NCBI GenBank assembly: GCA_004802705.1
Contig: SGPL01000356.1
Span: forward strand, 1-35,210
Direction: 5' to 3'
From: Bondarzewia mesenterica
Lineage: Eukaryota > Basidiomycota > Agaricomycetes > Russulales > Bondarzewiaceae
DNA length: 35,210 nucleotides
Part shown: one piece after another, positions 19,981-31,581 of the stretch
Layout of the letters: each line of letters begins with the position of its first letter
Position numbering within the stretch: position 1 is the first letter of the stretch
The notes under the pieces: model-generated
Told to the model about the DNA's origin: nothing
Databases searched by the model: none
The model's input: only the letters and a program-made list of their open reading frames with translations
Translations under genes and position numbers: made by a program

Positions 19981-22596
19981 CTAATCGGACATCGCGGTCA
20001 ACACCAACCTTTCAAAGCTAAAAAGGTTGCGCGCGGCACGCACGATGGGGATGGGGATCATCGCGGCGGCGATGCACCCAAAGAGTGTGTTGGCCCACTT
20101 GTACGTAAGCCGGTCGAACATCTGTCGCGTGAACAGAGGAAATGCCATGCCCATCAGGTTACCTGGACATTTTCGGAAACACGCAGGTCATTCCATGCAC
20201 CAATAAAGATGAGCAGAAGGGGCGCCGAGCTTACGGCAAAGGGATTGGCCTGCTAGACTGGATGAGGCGAATGGGCCGTAGCTGTATGACAAAGGTCGAA
20301 GAATGAGCGTTGTTGACCTGTTTCAAGCTGCGCATCAGCAAAGCGGCTCACCAGTCTGCCAAATAAGTGAACACGGCGAGGTAGATGATGTACACAGCCC
20401 ATATGATGATCTATATGCGGCGTCAGTCGGACGGTAGAAGTGTCGCCCCAGTATGTAGACGTACCGTGAGGCCAATGGTCAGCGCGATCCACGGTACCCG
20501 TGGGAATGACGTCCATGCGTAGATAAACATCCCAACAGGGAAACCCACTCCCGCAACGCACGCCCAGTACAGTCGAGCTTCTGGACCGCGTGTTTTGACC
20601 CCTCGTCTGTACAAGATATGGGTCAGCGCTCACAAGACGGGCATTGAGAAAGATGCTTACCGGTAAAGCGACTCTTGATGCATATTGCTCAGAAATCCCA
20701 GAAAGGTGCCAATTCTAGAGAGATACCATAAGGTGAGTAATTTCGTCCGTTCGTCCAGTGCTAGTGAAAAGCGCACACTATGGCTATAAACACATTTCCT
20801 ACTTCCCCGGTGCTAAAGTTATGAAGCGTGCGGAATATGGGTGCGATGGATCTGATTTTCCATCATGATGAGTAGCGCCATCAAGATGAGATCGTTGAAG
20901 CACGCACTCTATCATGCAATACAAAACTCCCCACGCGAAGCCTACCCATAACTGCAATTTGGTCCAGTCAATACCCTGCACCTTTGAGAGGCATTATGGC
21001 GAACAACTCACGCTGCAGCTCGCGGTTACAGGTTCTGAAAGGAGCAAATCTGGGAAAGTATGCGAGGCTAAGCCTCACTCACATACGCACGGGATTTGGA
21101 GGGTACTTACACAATGGCCTCGTGCAAGAAATATAGATTAACGTCCTCAAGCTCGCCGTTTCATCTTCTGCCCGTGCCCGATATCGATGGTCGCCGGTAT
21201 CCTTCCTCAGTTTCTTCGCCAGCCGCGTCAGAATCACCGACGATCGCGTCTCCTTCATGGCCACCAAGATAACGACGAACTGCACGCCGGCCGCACTGGA
21301 GAACTTCCATCAGCACGAGAGTACGGACAAGAGAAAAGTCAATAGAAACACGGACATGGCATGGATCCATTGTATCCAGCGCCACTGCAGGCGCGGGTTT
21401 GTTGCAATCCAACCAGCTGCGACGGGCCCAATACCTGTCCCTCCAACCGCCGTAACGGAGAAGATGGACATGGGCAAACCTCGCCTGGCGAATGAGGACT
21501 ATCAGCTGAGTGTCGGTAGATCGATGTGCGATACAAAGAGAACGCACTCATGGGGTCCAAAGATATCTGCTATGGACCCGCCGACCATTGTCGAAGCCGT
21601 CGAGCCGAACGCACCAGCCAAAAATCGAGCCAAAATGACAGTCTGGATATTCTTGGCTCTGCTCCACAAGGTCAGCGTCTGATTCTCGAGTGATTAAGGG
21701 ATGAGAACTTACGCAGCGGCCATGATGTGCATGAGCAGGAATCCAAAGCAAGAGACGACGTACAAGGGATGCCGGCCAAATTCCTCGCTGAATGACGCCG
21801 TCACGAGGGGCATTATCGCAAAACCCAAGCAGTAGACACTGAGTCCGATCGTCGCCTGAAATTCGGTGCAGTTCAAATCACGCGTCATGGACTCAAAGCC
21901 CATGTTGTATGTAGAAGCGGTAGTAGCTGAAGAGAAGAAAAAAAGTTGTGAGCTTCATGGAAAGCTTGAGACTCAGACGTTCATCTATTACATGCGAGAG
22001 CCGTGAAGGCGCAAGCTGCCAAAGTGATGGCCCATTTTCGTCCTTCGGAGTAATTGGCGGGATTTCGCTTGTCCCCTTTCTCGAATTCGACCTAAAATAT
22101 GTTTGCGTGAGGACCAAATCTTCTATACCCCACGATGTTCCCCACAGGATGTGCGCAGAGCCCCTTGGCACGTTCGGCGGGGCCATTCTATCCCGTCCTC
22201 GAGCCATTGAAGCCGAAGGCAGTGACACCAGGCAATGCCCCGCACTCGGCATAATCCCAGTCGCAGTCCTCGTCAACCTGTCGATAAGATGCGATCACTC
22301 ACATACAGGATCTCTTCCTTTTCAACCTCCACTTCCACAGGCTCTCCTTTCTCCAATTGCGACGGCTCGCGAAGGTGGTGAGTCTTGTGGTGCAGTACAT
22401 CGCTGAATTGCCTCGCAAGGCCCTCGTCGAGCTCAACGGCATCCGGCCTCAATTCAAGCCCGATGCGAGGATCTACGACCGCCGAGTCCTCAAGCTGATC
22501 CAGGCTCCGCACAGCGAGTCCCTCGCCGCGGAGTGCGCCGGCGGCGGCGAGGGTGTGCTCGCTGTCGTTTCGGTACTCGTTCATCGTCACGGCCAT
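19981..22596 (-). CDS. MFS transporter, DHA1 type (polyamine/multidrug-like), 14 exons
   Basis: Spliced exons from high to low coordinate: 22596-22303, 22091-21992, 21926-21713, 21661-21548, 21484-21356, 21295-21111, 21049-21012, 20951-20908, 20851-20777, 20714-20661, 20606-20465, 20410-20352, 20281-20235, 20162-19981. They total 1677 nt, 558 aa plus stop, with every junction GT-AG and in phase. A hydrophilic N-terminus of about 115 residues precedes the membrane segments. Family marks: FEKGDKRNPANYSEGRKWA, MTRDLNCTEFQATIGLSVY, SEEFGRHPLYV (motif A-like), PHERGLPMSIFS, ETRSSVILTRLAKKLRKDTG in the central loop, GPEARLYWACV and QMFDRLTYKWANTLFGCIAA. These place it among proton-coupled DHA1 exporters of the fungal plasma membrane; the substrate is unknown. 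It appears complete and functional. Confidence 0.9.
22092..22302 (-). other. 211-bp first intron of the MFS gene
   Basis: GTGAGT...TTTTAG, three to four times longer than the other twelve introns (51-72 bp). A small extra exon inside it cannot be excluded. Confidence 0.6.
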
Positions 22597-23650
22597 CTTG
22601 CGCAGTCGATGCGAGTTGGAAGGGGACGATAGGAGCGAACACGGCGTAAAGCTCTCAGATGAGTCAAAGGGAAAAAGAGGCGACTGCTGTATGAGCGGGT
22701 GTCCATCGTTCCTTTTTTAATACGTCAGACGACGGAAATTGATGCCTTGCGTGCCCGGTGATCAGTGCGAGCTGGCAATACCCAGGTATTCATTTCCGTC
22801 TTCAACCCAAACTTCATCTCTTCCGCAAGCGCTGGCATGTACCATCTTTCAAACAAACTCCACACACACAAGGGCGCTTTGTGGAATTCTGTGGACCTTG
22901 CGAGGAATCTTGCTTATCGTACTCGACAAAGATGATTTGCAAGCGAGGGCGGCCGGCGGCATGACTGAATCTGATTCATTTTCGATAGCCGCTGGTGTCG
23001 AATTTCACTTCCGTTCACCGGATCAAAGCGCCGGTCTCACATTGAACCGCTATGCTCATGTGCGCAGGTTTGAACGGAATCTTCCATATTTCTCAGTAAA
23101 CAGTACAAGGAGACGATTGAGGCTCAAACCGACTCTTCCAAGGGGAGAGTTGTCAGGAAAAGGGTGCGATCATTTTTGTTTTGGCTGTTCAAAATGAAGG
23201 CAATGAAACGTTATTTAGAGCAGACTGAGGATTCTCGCAATGCAATGTCCAAAGATTTTACATAGCAACTCCTCACAGAATTCCATGAAGCTGTAAGACG
23301 ACATAGCTTGATATTTTTGACTAGTGCAGGCGCTCTGGTTGATCCTCGCCCTTGACCGTCTGCTATTTGTCTTTATTGTTCAGCAGCTTCGGATTCTAAC
23401 AAGTACAAATATAGACCATTCACCGACTTCGAGTTACCAATTGTACTAAGCATGGCAATCACCACCCCGTCTTATTATCGACGATCATCCTGTCCACAGA
23501 GGGTACAATATTCTGCCTAAATATTCTGCTACAGACTTAAAAGTGAGGAAATTGCCTCTGTGATTCAAAATCTGCGTCGACTTCCCTGCGTGTTACTAAA
23601 CAGAGAGGGAAATCGTACTAAGTGGGAAACATCTACCGCTGGCTCCTAGA
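22597..23650. other. Intergenic: MFS promoter side, no recognised gene
   Basis: About 1 kb upstream of the MFS start. A minus-strand TATTAAAAAA lies near 22720, about 120 bp before the ATG, and could be its TATA box. A plus-strand 152-codon frame at 22739-23197 has no recognisable motif and I do not call it a gene. Confidence 0.4.
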
Positions 23651-23990
23651 CAACAGATAGTGGCATCGCCGAGCGAATGTCTTGCGCGCTCATCGATCGA
23701 TCATCACAATCAAGACACCCGAGTAAAAGAGGAAAGGAACAAGTCATACCAAATGTGGATATCAATAGGTCCAAGTCATTTCGACGTAAGTAGAAGTCAC
23801 ACGTCGCGTGAGCTGAGAAGAATTGGGAAAAGGAAAAAAAGCTGTCCGCANNANNNNNNNNNNNNNNNNNNNNNNNNNNNNNNNNNNNNNNNNNNNNNNN
23901 NNNNNNNNNNNNNNNNNNNNNNNNNNNNNNNNNNNNNNNNNNNNGACAANTANCNNAACGACGCACCCTCATCGTGATTTGCTGAAGGTT
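23650..23990 (+). promoter_or_regulatory. Upstream cassette E, interrupted by an assembly gap
   Basis: Before the gap it has TCATCGATCGATCATCACAA and ATAGGTCCAAGTCATTTCGA, matching the cassette of gene C (ATAGGTCCAAGCCATTTCGA). After the gap CGACGCACCCTCATCG matches the sequence that follows the AAAAGACGTAACAAA core in the orphan copy. The core itself lies in or next to the gap. No C2H2 gene follows before cassette A. Confidence 0.5.
23851..23944. other. Assembly gap
   Basis: An almost unbroken run of undetermined bases. The cassette sequence on either side suggests that a repeat caused the break. Confidence 0.95.
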
Positions 23991-24079
23991 GAGCAGATAA
24001 TGATTAATGCGAATGGATGGAGAACGGGCATTCACGGTCAGTGTGGCGTAGATATCAGCTAGAAGCAGGACAGTCGAGA

Positions 24080-24637
24080 TTGTCAATCGATGGCGATGAC
24101 CACACAAGTCAAACCAAANGAGGACGTCTATGGTCCAAGCTGTCTCTACGGGAAACACGGAAATTCCACCAATCAGAGAAGGACTAGAAATGAACGACAG
24201 ATCGCCAGCANGGGCAATCGGGCGCCATTCGATTACCAACAATTGGGTTAAGACCGAGCTAGCCAGGGTCCAAAGAAGAGCTGCTAAAAGACGTAACAAA
24301 CAGCACGCGNGCGAGCCTCGCCCTGACAGAAGTCATACAACGCTGTTAGGCGGNACACGANTGCAATTTGAAAACAAGGAAGGGGATTCACACCCGGGCC
24401 CAATGGCGCTGTTGATGGAAGCACCACGATTCTGGCTCTCCAAGCTCCAATGGCCATCGGCCGGAACAAACTTTCGCGTTGAGGGATGTTGAGTAGTCGT
24501 CGCGAACATGCAACGTTCTTTTTTGGGGGACTTACCTNGAGTACAAAATCCGAGCAGANATTGATCATAAAGACCCATATCCCCTGCCACAGCCCCAGTG
24601 TCCGATTCCTTGCAACCNCCCCCATCACTCAACAATA
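24080..24637 (+). promoter_or_regulatory. Upstream cassette of C2H2 gene A
   Basis: Shared blocks in order: TCAATCGATGGCGATGACCA (about 24084); AGCCAGGGTCCAA; AAAAGACGTAACAAA (24286-24300); AATGGCCATCGGCCGGAAC (about 24449); GAGTACAAAATCCGAGCAG (about 24539); and GTGTCCGATTCCTTGCAACC just before the ATG. The same blocks precede B and C. Confidence 0.65.
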
Positions 24638-25939
24638 ATGTATTTCGATCCTCAAGACTTCATGCCGNCTTCGTCGAANGCGTCTATGCTATCGGGGACT
24701 TCTGAAGATGAATTGCGTGGCTTCATGAGCGGTGGCTCGCTCCTACCTGATTTGCCTCAATTNACTGGTGGNATTGACCCTTCCTATCAGTTCTACGAAG
24801 GGCTGCTGGAAAATCCGACTCCGGTGAGTTCTTTTTTGTGNGCGGTTTTAGNGCGATGCGACTCANCTAACCATCAAGTCGGTCANTGAGGGGTACCATA
24901 TCCCTATGATGCNCCATGCCNATNCTTGGCAACAACCTCAGCCTGANGCNGCCTATCCTCTCCCGGCCGAATACTGTACGTATCNATNCGATTCTTCACC
25001 NNNCACAGAAGAATAANGTCNTCTGTATAGATGGNNNNCCTATCCATGGGGGGACNCCANCCCATGGTCGCTGCGGGNGANTGGTCCCANTACNCGTCGG
25101 GAATCTCGNCTNCANCTGTGNTCCCNTCAACCTACTACANCCAAATGNATGCTGCCNGCGAGCNTTCCCAATACANGACAGGNATCTCACCTGCAGCTGC
25201 NCTCCCCTCTTACAGCCAGNTACATGATNANNGTGTCCNTGCANACNACCATNCNTANNTTCNGACNCCCACCATCNCNCCTCNACCTCTCGTCCCNCNA
25301 NCTCTCGTCCNGTCANCTCTNGTCCCTTCATTTCAGGACANGCCNCCGGTTATGNACGNGACAGCGGGCNATATCCGATCANACNNCAGGTANGAGCANG
25401 NCAANGATCTGCCGGGGATCCAAGCTCAGCNNCNGGAGGACCAAGTCCTCCNACANAACAACNANACATCAAAGGGGCGCAANGGNGACGGATCNCCCNT
25501 CGCANTTGCGCCNTCCNCCGATTCTGNTCCATTGTCGGCNGGAGGNCCTAGCNCCGCNCCGNNGGCCATGGCNNCCCACGACATCCCNGGCCCATCGCGG
25601 GGATCAGCGCGGAAGAGGACGNCAAAGCAGCGGAGGAGCCGCANGGANAACACTCCCAGTCCCTGGGCGTGCTTCCTCCCTGCGTGCAGGAAGGGGTGCG
25701 ATCCCCNATACTTCGGCACCCCAGCCGAGCTTGCGCGGCACCGCAAANACACCAAGGCNCACGCAANCCCGGCATTCAAGTGCCCTTACGAAGGATGCAA
25801 GTCGGCCCCACTGACGCGCGAGGATGCGCTCAGGGTACANGTCGAGACGCGNCACGCGCGGCGTGCGCTGCCGCTTCCCAAGGNGCCGNGAAGTATGAGG
25901 TGGCCNGAANTGAGAGGAGANGGNGNGATGAGGGNTTGA
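24638..25939 (+). CDS. C2H2 array gene A: two-finger protein with variable linker
   Basis: Exon 1 (24638-24823, 62 codons) begins MYFDPQDFMP. Intron 1 is 24824-24878 (55 bp, phase 0). Exon 2 (24879-24975) ends phase 1 before GTACGT. The end of intron 2, about 25000-25030, is hidden by ambiguous bases. The last exon runs in the frame of 25031-25939. The linker is Pro/Ser/Thr-rich, with short repeats of CTCTCGTCCC near 25286-25326. The C-terminus carries two C2H2-like fingers: PWACFLPACRKGC...LARH with a second His six residues on, then FKCPYEGCKSAPLTREDAL followed by two potential ligands. Such fingers usually bind nucleic acid; location and target are unknown. It is a paralog of B and C by exon layout, upstream sequence and fingers. 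Many ambiguous bases prevent an exact protein. Confidence 0.65.
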
Positions 25940-26479
25940 CGAGGGGCNCATTGGCAGTGGGTAGAGTGTATGATAGAGTCTTACCGTTATCTGATCGCTG
26001 AGCAGGAATATTCTCTTGCGTATCTCGAGCTGATCCCCTGTTGCAAGGCGCGCTCCATTGCCGTTCTCAATCCNACTTTTGTATTGGGATGGACAGATCA
26101 TACGGACATNATTTTGTAGCCAGAGTAATNCATAGATATCTTGAAGTGGGAGTAACAGTCNGAGTGCAACTCCATCCGCTTCGTCTCGACGGCGATTCCT
26201 GATTGGGCTCTCAAGGTCTCACACTCTGTCAGAATCTGCCATACAATTCTTGAAAAAAATGTATACACTGTATGCACACTGTATAGTACTCTGATTGTAT
26301 AGGCACANCATGCAAAGNAACAGATAAGTTTCCGGTGAGGTCTCAGAATGATCATACAGTGTCATTACACCGNGTTGAGCTACTACGAATGCAATTCCTC
26401 GGCGTTATAACAGCCAGGGCCNAGTGGAGCGCAAACATAAGTACACGGCTGGNGGGGCGNCCGCGAGCAGCAGGAAGAT
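25940..26479. other. 3' flank of gene A, no gene recognised
   Basis: It contains a segment around 26010-26055 (ATCTCGAGCTGA, then a TTGCAA block) that recurs before cassette B near 28056-28090, showing that the flanks were duplicated together with the genes. A short ACACTGTATGC repeat lies near 26266-26286. Confidence 0.4.
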
Positions 26480-27900
26480 CGCATGGGCACTGATNGATAG
26501 TGATTATCACAATCAANAAACAGAGGTAAGGCAGTACCGAACAAGCCAAAGCAATTGCAGTGGACGCCTATCATCTCAAGTCATTATGCGACTAAATGCA
26601 GGACTTTCCACCAGTCAGGTAGGGTAGCTAAAAGCGAAAGACACAGCAGTGCAAAGCGGGNGNACGGCTAGCGCTGGTACTTGTCTGCAAATCGATGACG
26701 AAAAATCAAACCTNGACAGAGGCAGCCGGGGCCCAAAATAATTGGTACAAGACGTCACACGCACTCGCATGCCGCAACATAAAGAGAGGTATGAGTCGCT
26801 CCCGATGGCGCCAACGTTGCTGGTGCCTGGTGGAGGCACCGCAAGTCTAGCTGAATGGCCATTGACTTGGAGGCCCCGACTTCGGGCGGTGGTGCAGTGC
26901 GACTCTCGTACTATCTTCATGGCNTGCGCTTCTGCTACCAAGGACCTTTGAGGGCGAAGTGTTCATGTGTTGAGCGGTAACCTGCCAGAAACAACCAGCA
27001 ACCGGCCAAGACGATGAAAGGGGAATGCAGAAACCGACTGTGGTGAGTTGCTATTTTNCCCACGGACTCTAATAGTGATGCCTCAGTCGCACCAACTTGA
27101 CCTTTGGGAGACAATACCCTCGCACCGCCTACCGTTTCCGACTGTGCTGTACGTGNTTACATGATTTCGATCCAGTCATCGCACGATGGCATCGTCTGTA
27201 TAGTTTGCGTGCCAATTCATGNAGGGCACACCCCATAGTCGCTGCAGNCTCTACCGAGCTGCACCAGTACATGGCGGCAAAACGTTCCCATCTAGCCCGA
27301 TAGGTTGTCATGGTCATGGTGTTTATGCATACAACCGTCCACCTCTCATCCAGCAACATCTGAACACAGCACCGTGCCAGCAAGTAGCTGTGACATCGGG
27401 CGATGCGACTCAAGACACNTCTGCGACTTATGAGACGAAATTTCTGCCGGGTTTCCAAGCTCAACAACAGGAGGCCCAACTCCTCCCTATCAACAACCAA
27501 ACATCAGAGAGGCGCAACGACGAGGNATCCCCAGACATGCAACGACGAAGGATTCCTCGTTGCGATTGCACNATCCCCCAAGAATGTTCGATTATCAGCT
27601 GGAGAGCCTNGCGCCCCGCTGCCAGCCTTAATAAGTCANCCGGCCGCGAGCAATAAAACAGGGATGTCAAGGCACATGCATCCNCATCAGTANTCAAGTG
27701 CTCCAGTGACTTGCACATGCGACGTGAAGTGTAAGATGGCCNAGGATAACAAGGGAGAGAAACACGGGTTGTCCTCGGTTGAGGGATGCGCACCCGNGGG
27801 TATGTCACGAACATGGTACTGTAGTCCTGCGCANAGACAGGATTACATATTACCCAGCCANGTTGAACTCACCTTCCTTCACCACCCCGCCTCCATCGTC
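26480..27900 (+). pseudogene. Ghost C2H2 array copy D (cassette plus decayed gene)
   Basis: Cassette traces: TGATTATCACAATCAA (about 26500) and CTCCCGATGGCGCC (about 26800). Gene traces: an exon-1 end AAACCGACTGTG followed by GTGAGTTG at 27043, as in A and B; CCCATAGTCGCTGCAG (27232), matching the start of the last exon of A; GTGACATCGGGCGATGCGAC (27391), as in C; CCAAGCTCAACAACAGGAGG (27459), as in A and B; and a 3' part, ATGTCACGAACATG and CTCACCTTCCTTCA, as after gene B. No start codon context, no finger codons and no continuous frame remain. Confidence 0.55.
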
Positions 27901-28164
27901 ATTATCTTGGCTGTTGCACGNATCGCTTCGAGTTCATTACGACGTATATATGTACGACATGATTTTCTTCGTCCCACATTCCAGAAATTAACCGGAGTAT
28001 TCAGGGCAAATCTTGCTCACCTNGTATGACCGCTGACCGTACATNATGGTCTGGCACATCTCGAGCTGACTGCTCTTTGCAACGCGGGCTCGCACTGTCG
28101 CTACTCTTGGATCTCGGCGCTGGAAAATAAACAATCACTTCATGGTCGCTGCGGCATCAGCGGA

Positions 28165-28732
28165 CAGTGTGGGAGGAGTCGCGAGCGCTAATCGATGGCG
28201 GTTATCACAACGACGAACAAGCCAGNCCGAATATGGACATATATGGGTCCATACCATCGGCGGGAGAACATAGAACCTTCCGCCATTCAGAAGCAGGGAA
28301 GACGCATGAAAACAAACAACAAACGAGAGCAAATCATGAGAACCACTGCCGATGGCTTGCAATCAAAATTCGAATTCGAAACGAGGCTGTCAGGGTCCAA
28401 AAANGAACTAGCAAAAGACGTAACAAACGGCGACCCGAGCGCAGCACCATAGCACAAGGCATACATGAGTACTTACAATTTGAAAACAGAGAAGGGGCTT
28501 CGACGATGTTGGNGACGGCATCGCAATCCTGGCTCTTACTGTGAAACCCCACCGGACGGCACAGATNATGCGTGCAATATGATGTCNATGAGTTTCCAAG
28601 CTTCTTTTAAGGGCAGCTTACCTCAAGTACAAATTGCGAGCAGGAAGTGATCCAATATATCCTCTGCCAATAGTGTCCAGTGNTGAATTGCTCGCAACCA
28701 CCCTCTATCTCAGTCCAGCTTGCCCCCCAGCT
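28165..28732 (+). promoter_or_regulatory. Upstream cassette of C2H2 gene B
   Basis: Shared blocks: CTAATCGATGGCGGTTATCA (about 28188), ATATATGGGTCCATACCATC (about 28240), CAGGGTCCAA, AAAAGACGTAACAAA (28413-28427), ATAGCACAAGGCATAC (about 28449), AGTACAAATTGCGAGCAGGA (about 28626) and TCGCAACCACC before the ATG. Confidence 0.65.
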
Positions 28733-30782
28733 ATGATGTTTTATGATCCTCGAGATTACGTGCCTTCTTCNTCGCNCAAGTCTCTCTTACCCGAGAATTT
28801 TGAAGATGAGGTTTATCGCGTCATGAACGGTGAGCCGCTCGTGCCACNNANGCCAGAAACNAANGANCGCGCCGATGGTCCNTCNAGANTATCCAGCAGC
28901 CNTAGNGCACCCAGCCAAGANAGGCTGCAGNCTCCGATGGCAGTGAGTTGNTACTCTATGCACAGATTGTAACAATGCCACTGACNTAACCATTCAGGGA
29001 ACNGCTGAGGGGCACCATNTCCCTGCGATGCNTCAAATNCANCATCCCGATCNAAATGAAGTCTNTCGCGTCATGAACGGTNGGCCGCTCGTNCCACANA
29101 CGCCAGAAACCAACGAGCGNGCCGATGNTNCATNGAGAACATCCAANAGCCATGGTGTANCNNANCAAAGCAATGAATGGAANTNGCAGNCTNGGCCNGC
29201 NGTGAGTTGGTNCTNNANGAATAGATCATGACAATGCCANTNACCTGACCATTCAGAGAACCGCTGAGGGGCACCATNTTCCTGTGATNCANCGAGCACN
29301 CCNTCCCAATCCAGATGAAGTTTATCGCGCCATGAACANTGGGCCGCTCNTGCCACAAGCACCAAAGACNAACAAGCGCGCCGANGGTCCATCGAGAACA
29401 TCCGACAGCTGCGGTGCACCCAGCCAAAATAATGAATGGAGGCTGCAGGCTCGGATGGCTGTAAGTTGATACTCTNNGCACAAATTATAGCAANGTAATT
29501 GACCNGTCCATTCAGAGTACCACTGAGGGGCACCATGTCCCTGTGATGCNTCGAGCACACCATCNCAATCCAGACGAAANTTATCNCATCATGAACGGCG
29601 GNTTGCTCGTGCCACAAACACCANAAANCAACGAGTNCGCCGATGGTCCGTCGAGAACATCCAGCAGCTGTGGCATATCCCGCCAAGGTAATGAATGGAA
29701 GCTACAGGCTCTGGCGGCAGTGAGTTNANACTCTACGCACNGATTTNAGCAATNCANCTGAGCCAANNATTCAGATCAGNACGGCTGAGGGACACCATGT
29801 CCCTGTGATGCATCAAATACACCATCCTGATCCTNGGGGANGAACCCCTTACCTAGCGCATCCTCTTCCAGCTGCATATGGTATGTGTCTNCACAGCTNC
29901 TTACCAGCTATCNCACATTAACATCAACTNATCCAGTTGTNGNNCCAATTCCTGGGCACCNNNCGATGATAGCTGGCCAGCCCATGGCAGGACCCTCGTT
30001 NGNGCCTGTGCCCGCCTCCTTNGGTCCAANACGAGGACATCNNCATNGNGCCCANGCACACCATCCNCNGTATCCCCATCCAACACACATCGACACCCTT
30101 CCACCTTTCGGCCCCNAAACGAGAGGACAGGNGGANGNCGCTGGANGTGACAACNACACCNNGATATTCCATTCGATCACACATCAAGCGTGAAGATGGT
30201 GGTGANNCGGTCNCATTGTTGTNCTCNACNACACAGTNTCGGACGATNNNCAGAGNGGACCGCTTATATAGGAATCACGNGGCNAAGTATGTCCTNGGGA
30301 TCCAAGCTCAACCGGAGGCGCAAGTCCTCCAACCNAACANNCNAACATCACAGGCGCACCACGACGAGGAATCCCTCGNCGCGAGTGTAGCAACCCCCGA
30401 CTCTGTTCAGATGTCGGCAGGAGGGCCTAACACCCCAATGCCGGCCATCGTCCACCAGGACGNAGTAGAATCGCAGGNACCGGCGGCCGTGCCGTCCACN
30501 AGCAAGCGCAGGACCCGCGATGCAAANATTCCNTCGCCGTGGGCTTGCTACCGCCAGGCGTGCAGGAAGGGTNNTCAGCCTCGATACTTCAGTAGGCAGA
30601 CTGACCTTGGGCGACATGAAAAGGAGGTCAAGGCGCACGTATCTCCAGCGTTCAAGTGTCACCNCGTAGGATGCACTCACACTTTCACGCGCGAGGAGAG
30701 TTTNCAAAAACACATTGTGAAGCAGCATCCGCCGAACGACATGGCGAGCGCAAGCGGCATGAAGCAGGAGCCCGAGAATTAG
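28733..30782 (+). CDS. C2H2 array gene B with tandemly repeated 68-codon exons
   Basis: Exons: 28733-28942 (70 codons, MMFYDPRDYVP), 28998-29201, 29257-29460, 29516-29719 (68 codons each), 29775-29880 (ends phase 1), then a last exon from about 29937. The four 55-bp introns are phase 0. The repeated exons encode variants of HHPNPDEVYRVMNGGPLV followed by a Pro/Ser-rich half ending SSCGAPSQNNEWRLQ. The finger part (frame of 30147-30782) has WACYRQACRKG...GRHEKEVKAH and FKCHxVGCTHTFTREES with H-x4-H: two C2H2-like zinc sites. Between about 29937 and 30193 the frame that follows the last intron ends at TGA 30191-30193, while the finger frame lies one base off. Either a missed indel among ambiguous bases, another intron, or true decay explains this. 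Confidence 0.6.
28943..29719 (+). repeat. Three tandem 259-bp intron-plus-exon units inside gene B
   Basis: Units 28943-29201, 29202-29460 and 29461-29719 are each exactly 259 bp: a 55-bp intron (GTRAGTT...CATTCAG) and a 204-bp exon. The second half of exon 1 (from about 28803) and the start of exon 5 (29775 on) are partial copies of the same unit, so about four protein repeats are encoded. Confidence 0.85.
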
Positions 30783-31281
30783 AGGGAAGGGAATGTCGAT
30801 GAGGAGTATGTCGGGAACATGTACGCCTGTGCTGAGATAGGATCGCATGTCGCTCAGTCAGGAGGGCTCACCTTCCTTCATCGCGCTCTTGAGTCTAGTC
30901 CTTCCTCTTCGCCGCCGCTCTGCTCGCTGTTATCTGATGTGAGTTGCAAGCACCCTGGGCGCCTTCAATCATGTATGATGATCGTCCCAGACTCTACCGA
31001 TATGTTCAGAATAGATCTTGCTCACTTTGTCTGCCCGCCGATGTACTGTATACATGATGCTGATTGCGGACTCAACCGATGTGTTCAGAATATATTTTGA
31101 CTCTCTGCTATCGAGACCGCTGTCATGACGAAAGTGACGAAATGGGGGCTTCCAACAGACAATATTATATAGCGTAGAGAATAGTCGATTGAGAACGTTG
31201 CAGAACAGTATGAACGATATCGTTGAAGGTTTGAAGCTGAGATGGGGCGTGGACGAGTAAATCAGTGAAGGCATTTGGTGA
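30783..31281. other. 3' flank of gene B
   Basis: It holds CATGTCGCTCAGTCAGGAG (30846-30864), repeated after gene C (CATGTCACTCAGTCAGGAG, 34140-34158), and two close copies of ACTC-ACCGAT(A/G)TGTTCAGAATA at about 30991 and 31070. These are shared 3' regions of the family. No gene recognised. Confidence 0.45.
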
Positions 31282-31581
31282 TCATCGATCATCATCCAGT
31301 TCCTGATTGGTCTCCCATAGTACTTCCGACATACAGTGATTGGGGTATTCAAGCAAATATTCCATCAAACGTTCAACTTGCAAGCGTGAACATCCAGATG
31401 CTACGGTATATATGTACGGTAATTGTGGATCATTCCTACAGTGATCATTGATGAGACACACGGTATCAGAGTGCTCAGCACGTAGTACACGCTCGATGAG
31501 TCCTCGACGCAAAAGTAACAAAACGAGATAGAATCGCAAACCTTCCTCGGTCATCGGCATTCGCTCGCAGTGTACCACCAT
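31282..31581 (-). CDS. Hypothetical 99-aa open frame, unrecognised
   Basis: An open frame with a protein-like, helix-prone composition (EEGLRFYLVLLLLRRGLIERV) but no motif I know. It overlaps the end of the 190-codon frame just upstream on the same strand by 31 bp, in a different frame. The two could be exons of one gene, but I found no clean splice junction. It lies between genes B and C on the opposite strand. Confidence 0.25.
   Translation of the reverse strand: MVVHCERMPMTEEGLRFYLVLLLLRRGLIERVLRAEHSDTVCLINDHCRNDPQLPYIYTVASGCSRLQVERLMEYLLEYPNHCMSEVLWETNQELDDDR

Noticed and set aside
22739..23197. 152-codon plus-strand frame upstream of the MFS gene
   Set aside because: No recognisable motif, low-complexity composition, no splice or promoter support; likely chance.
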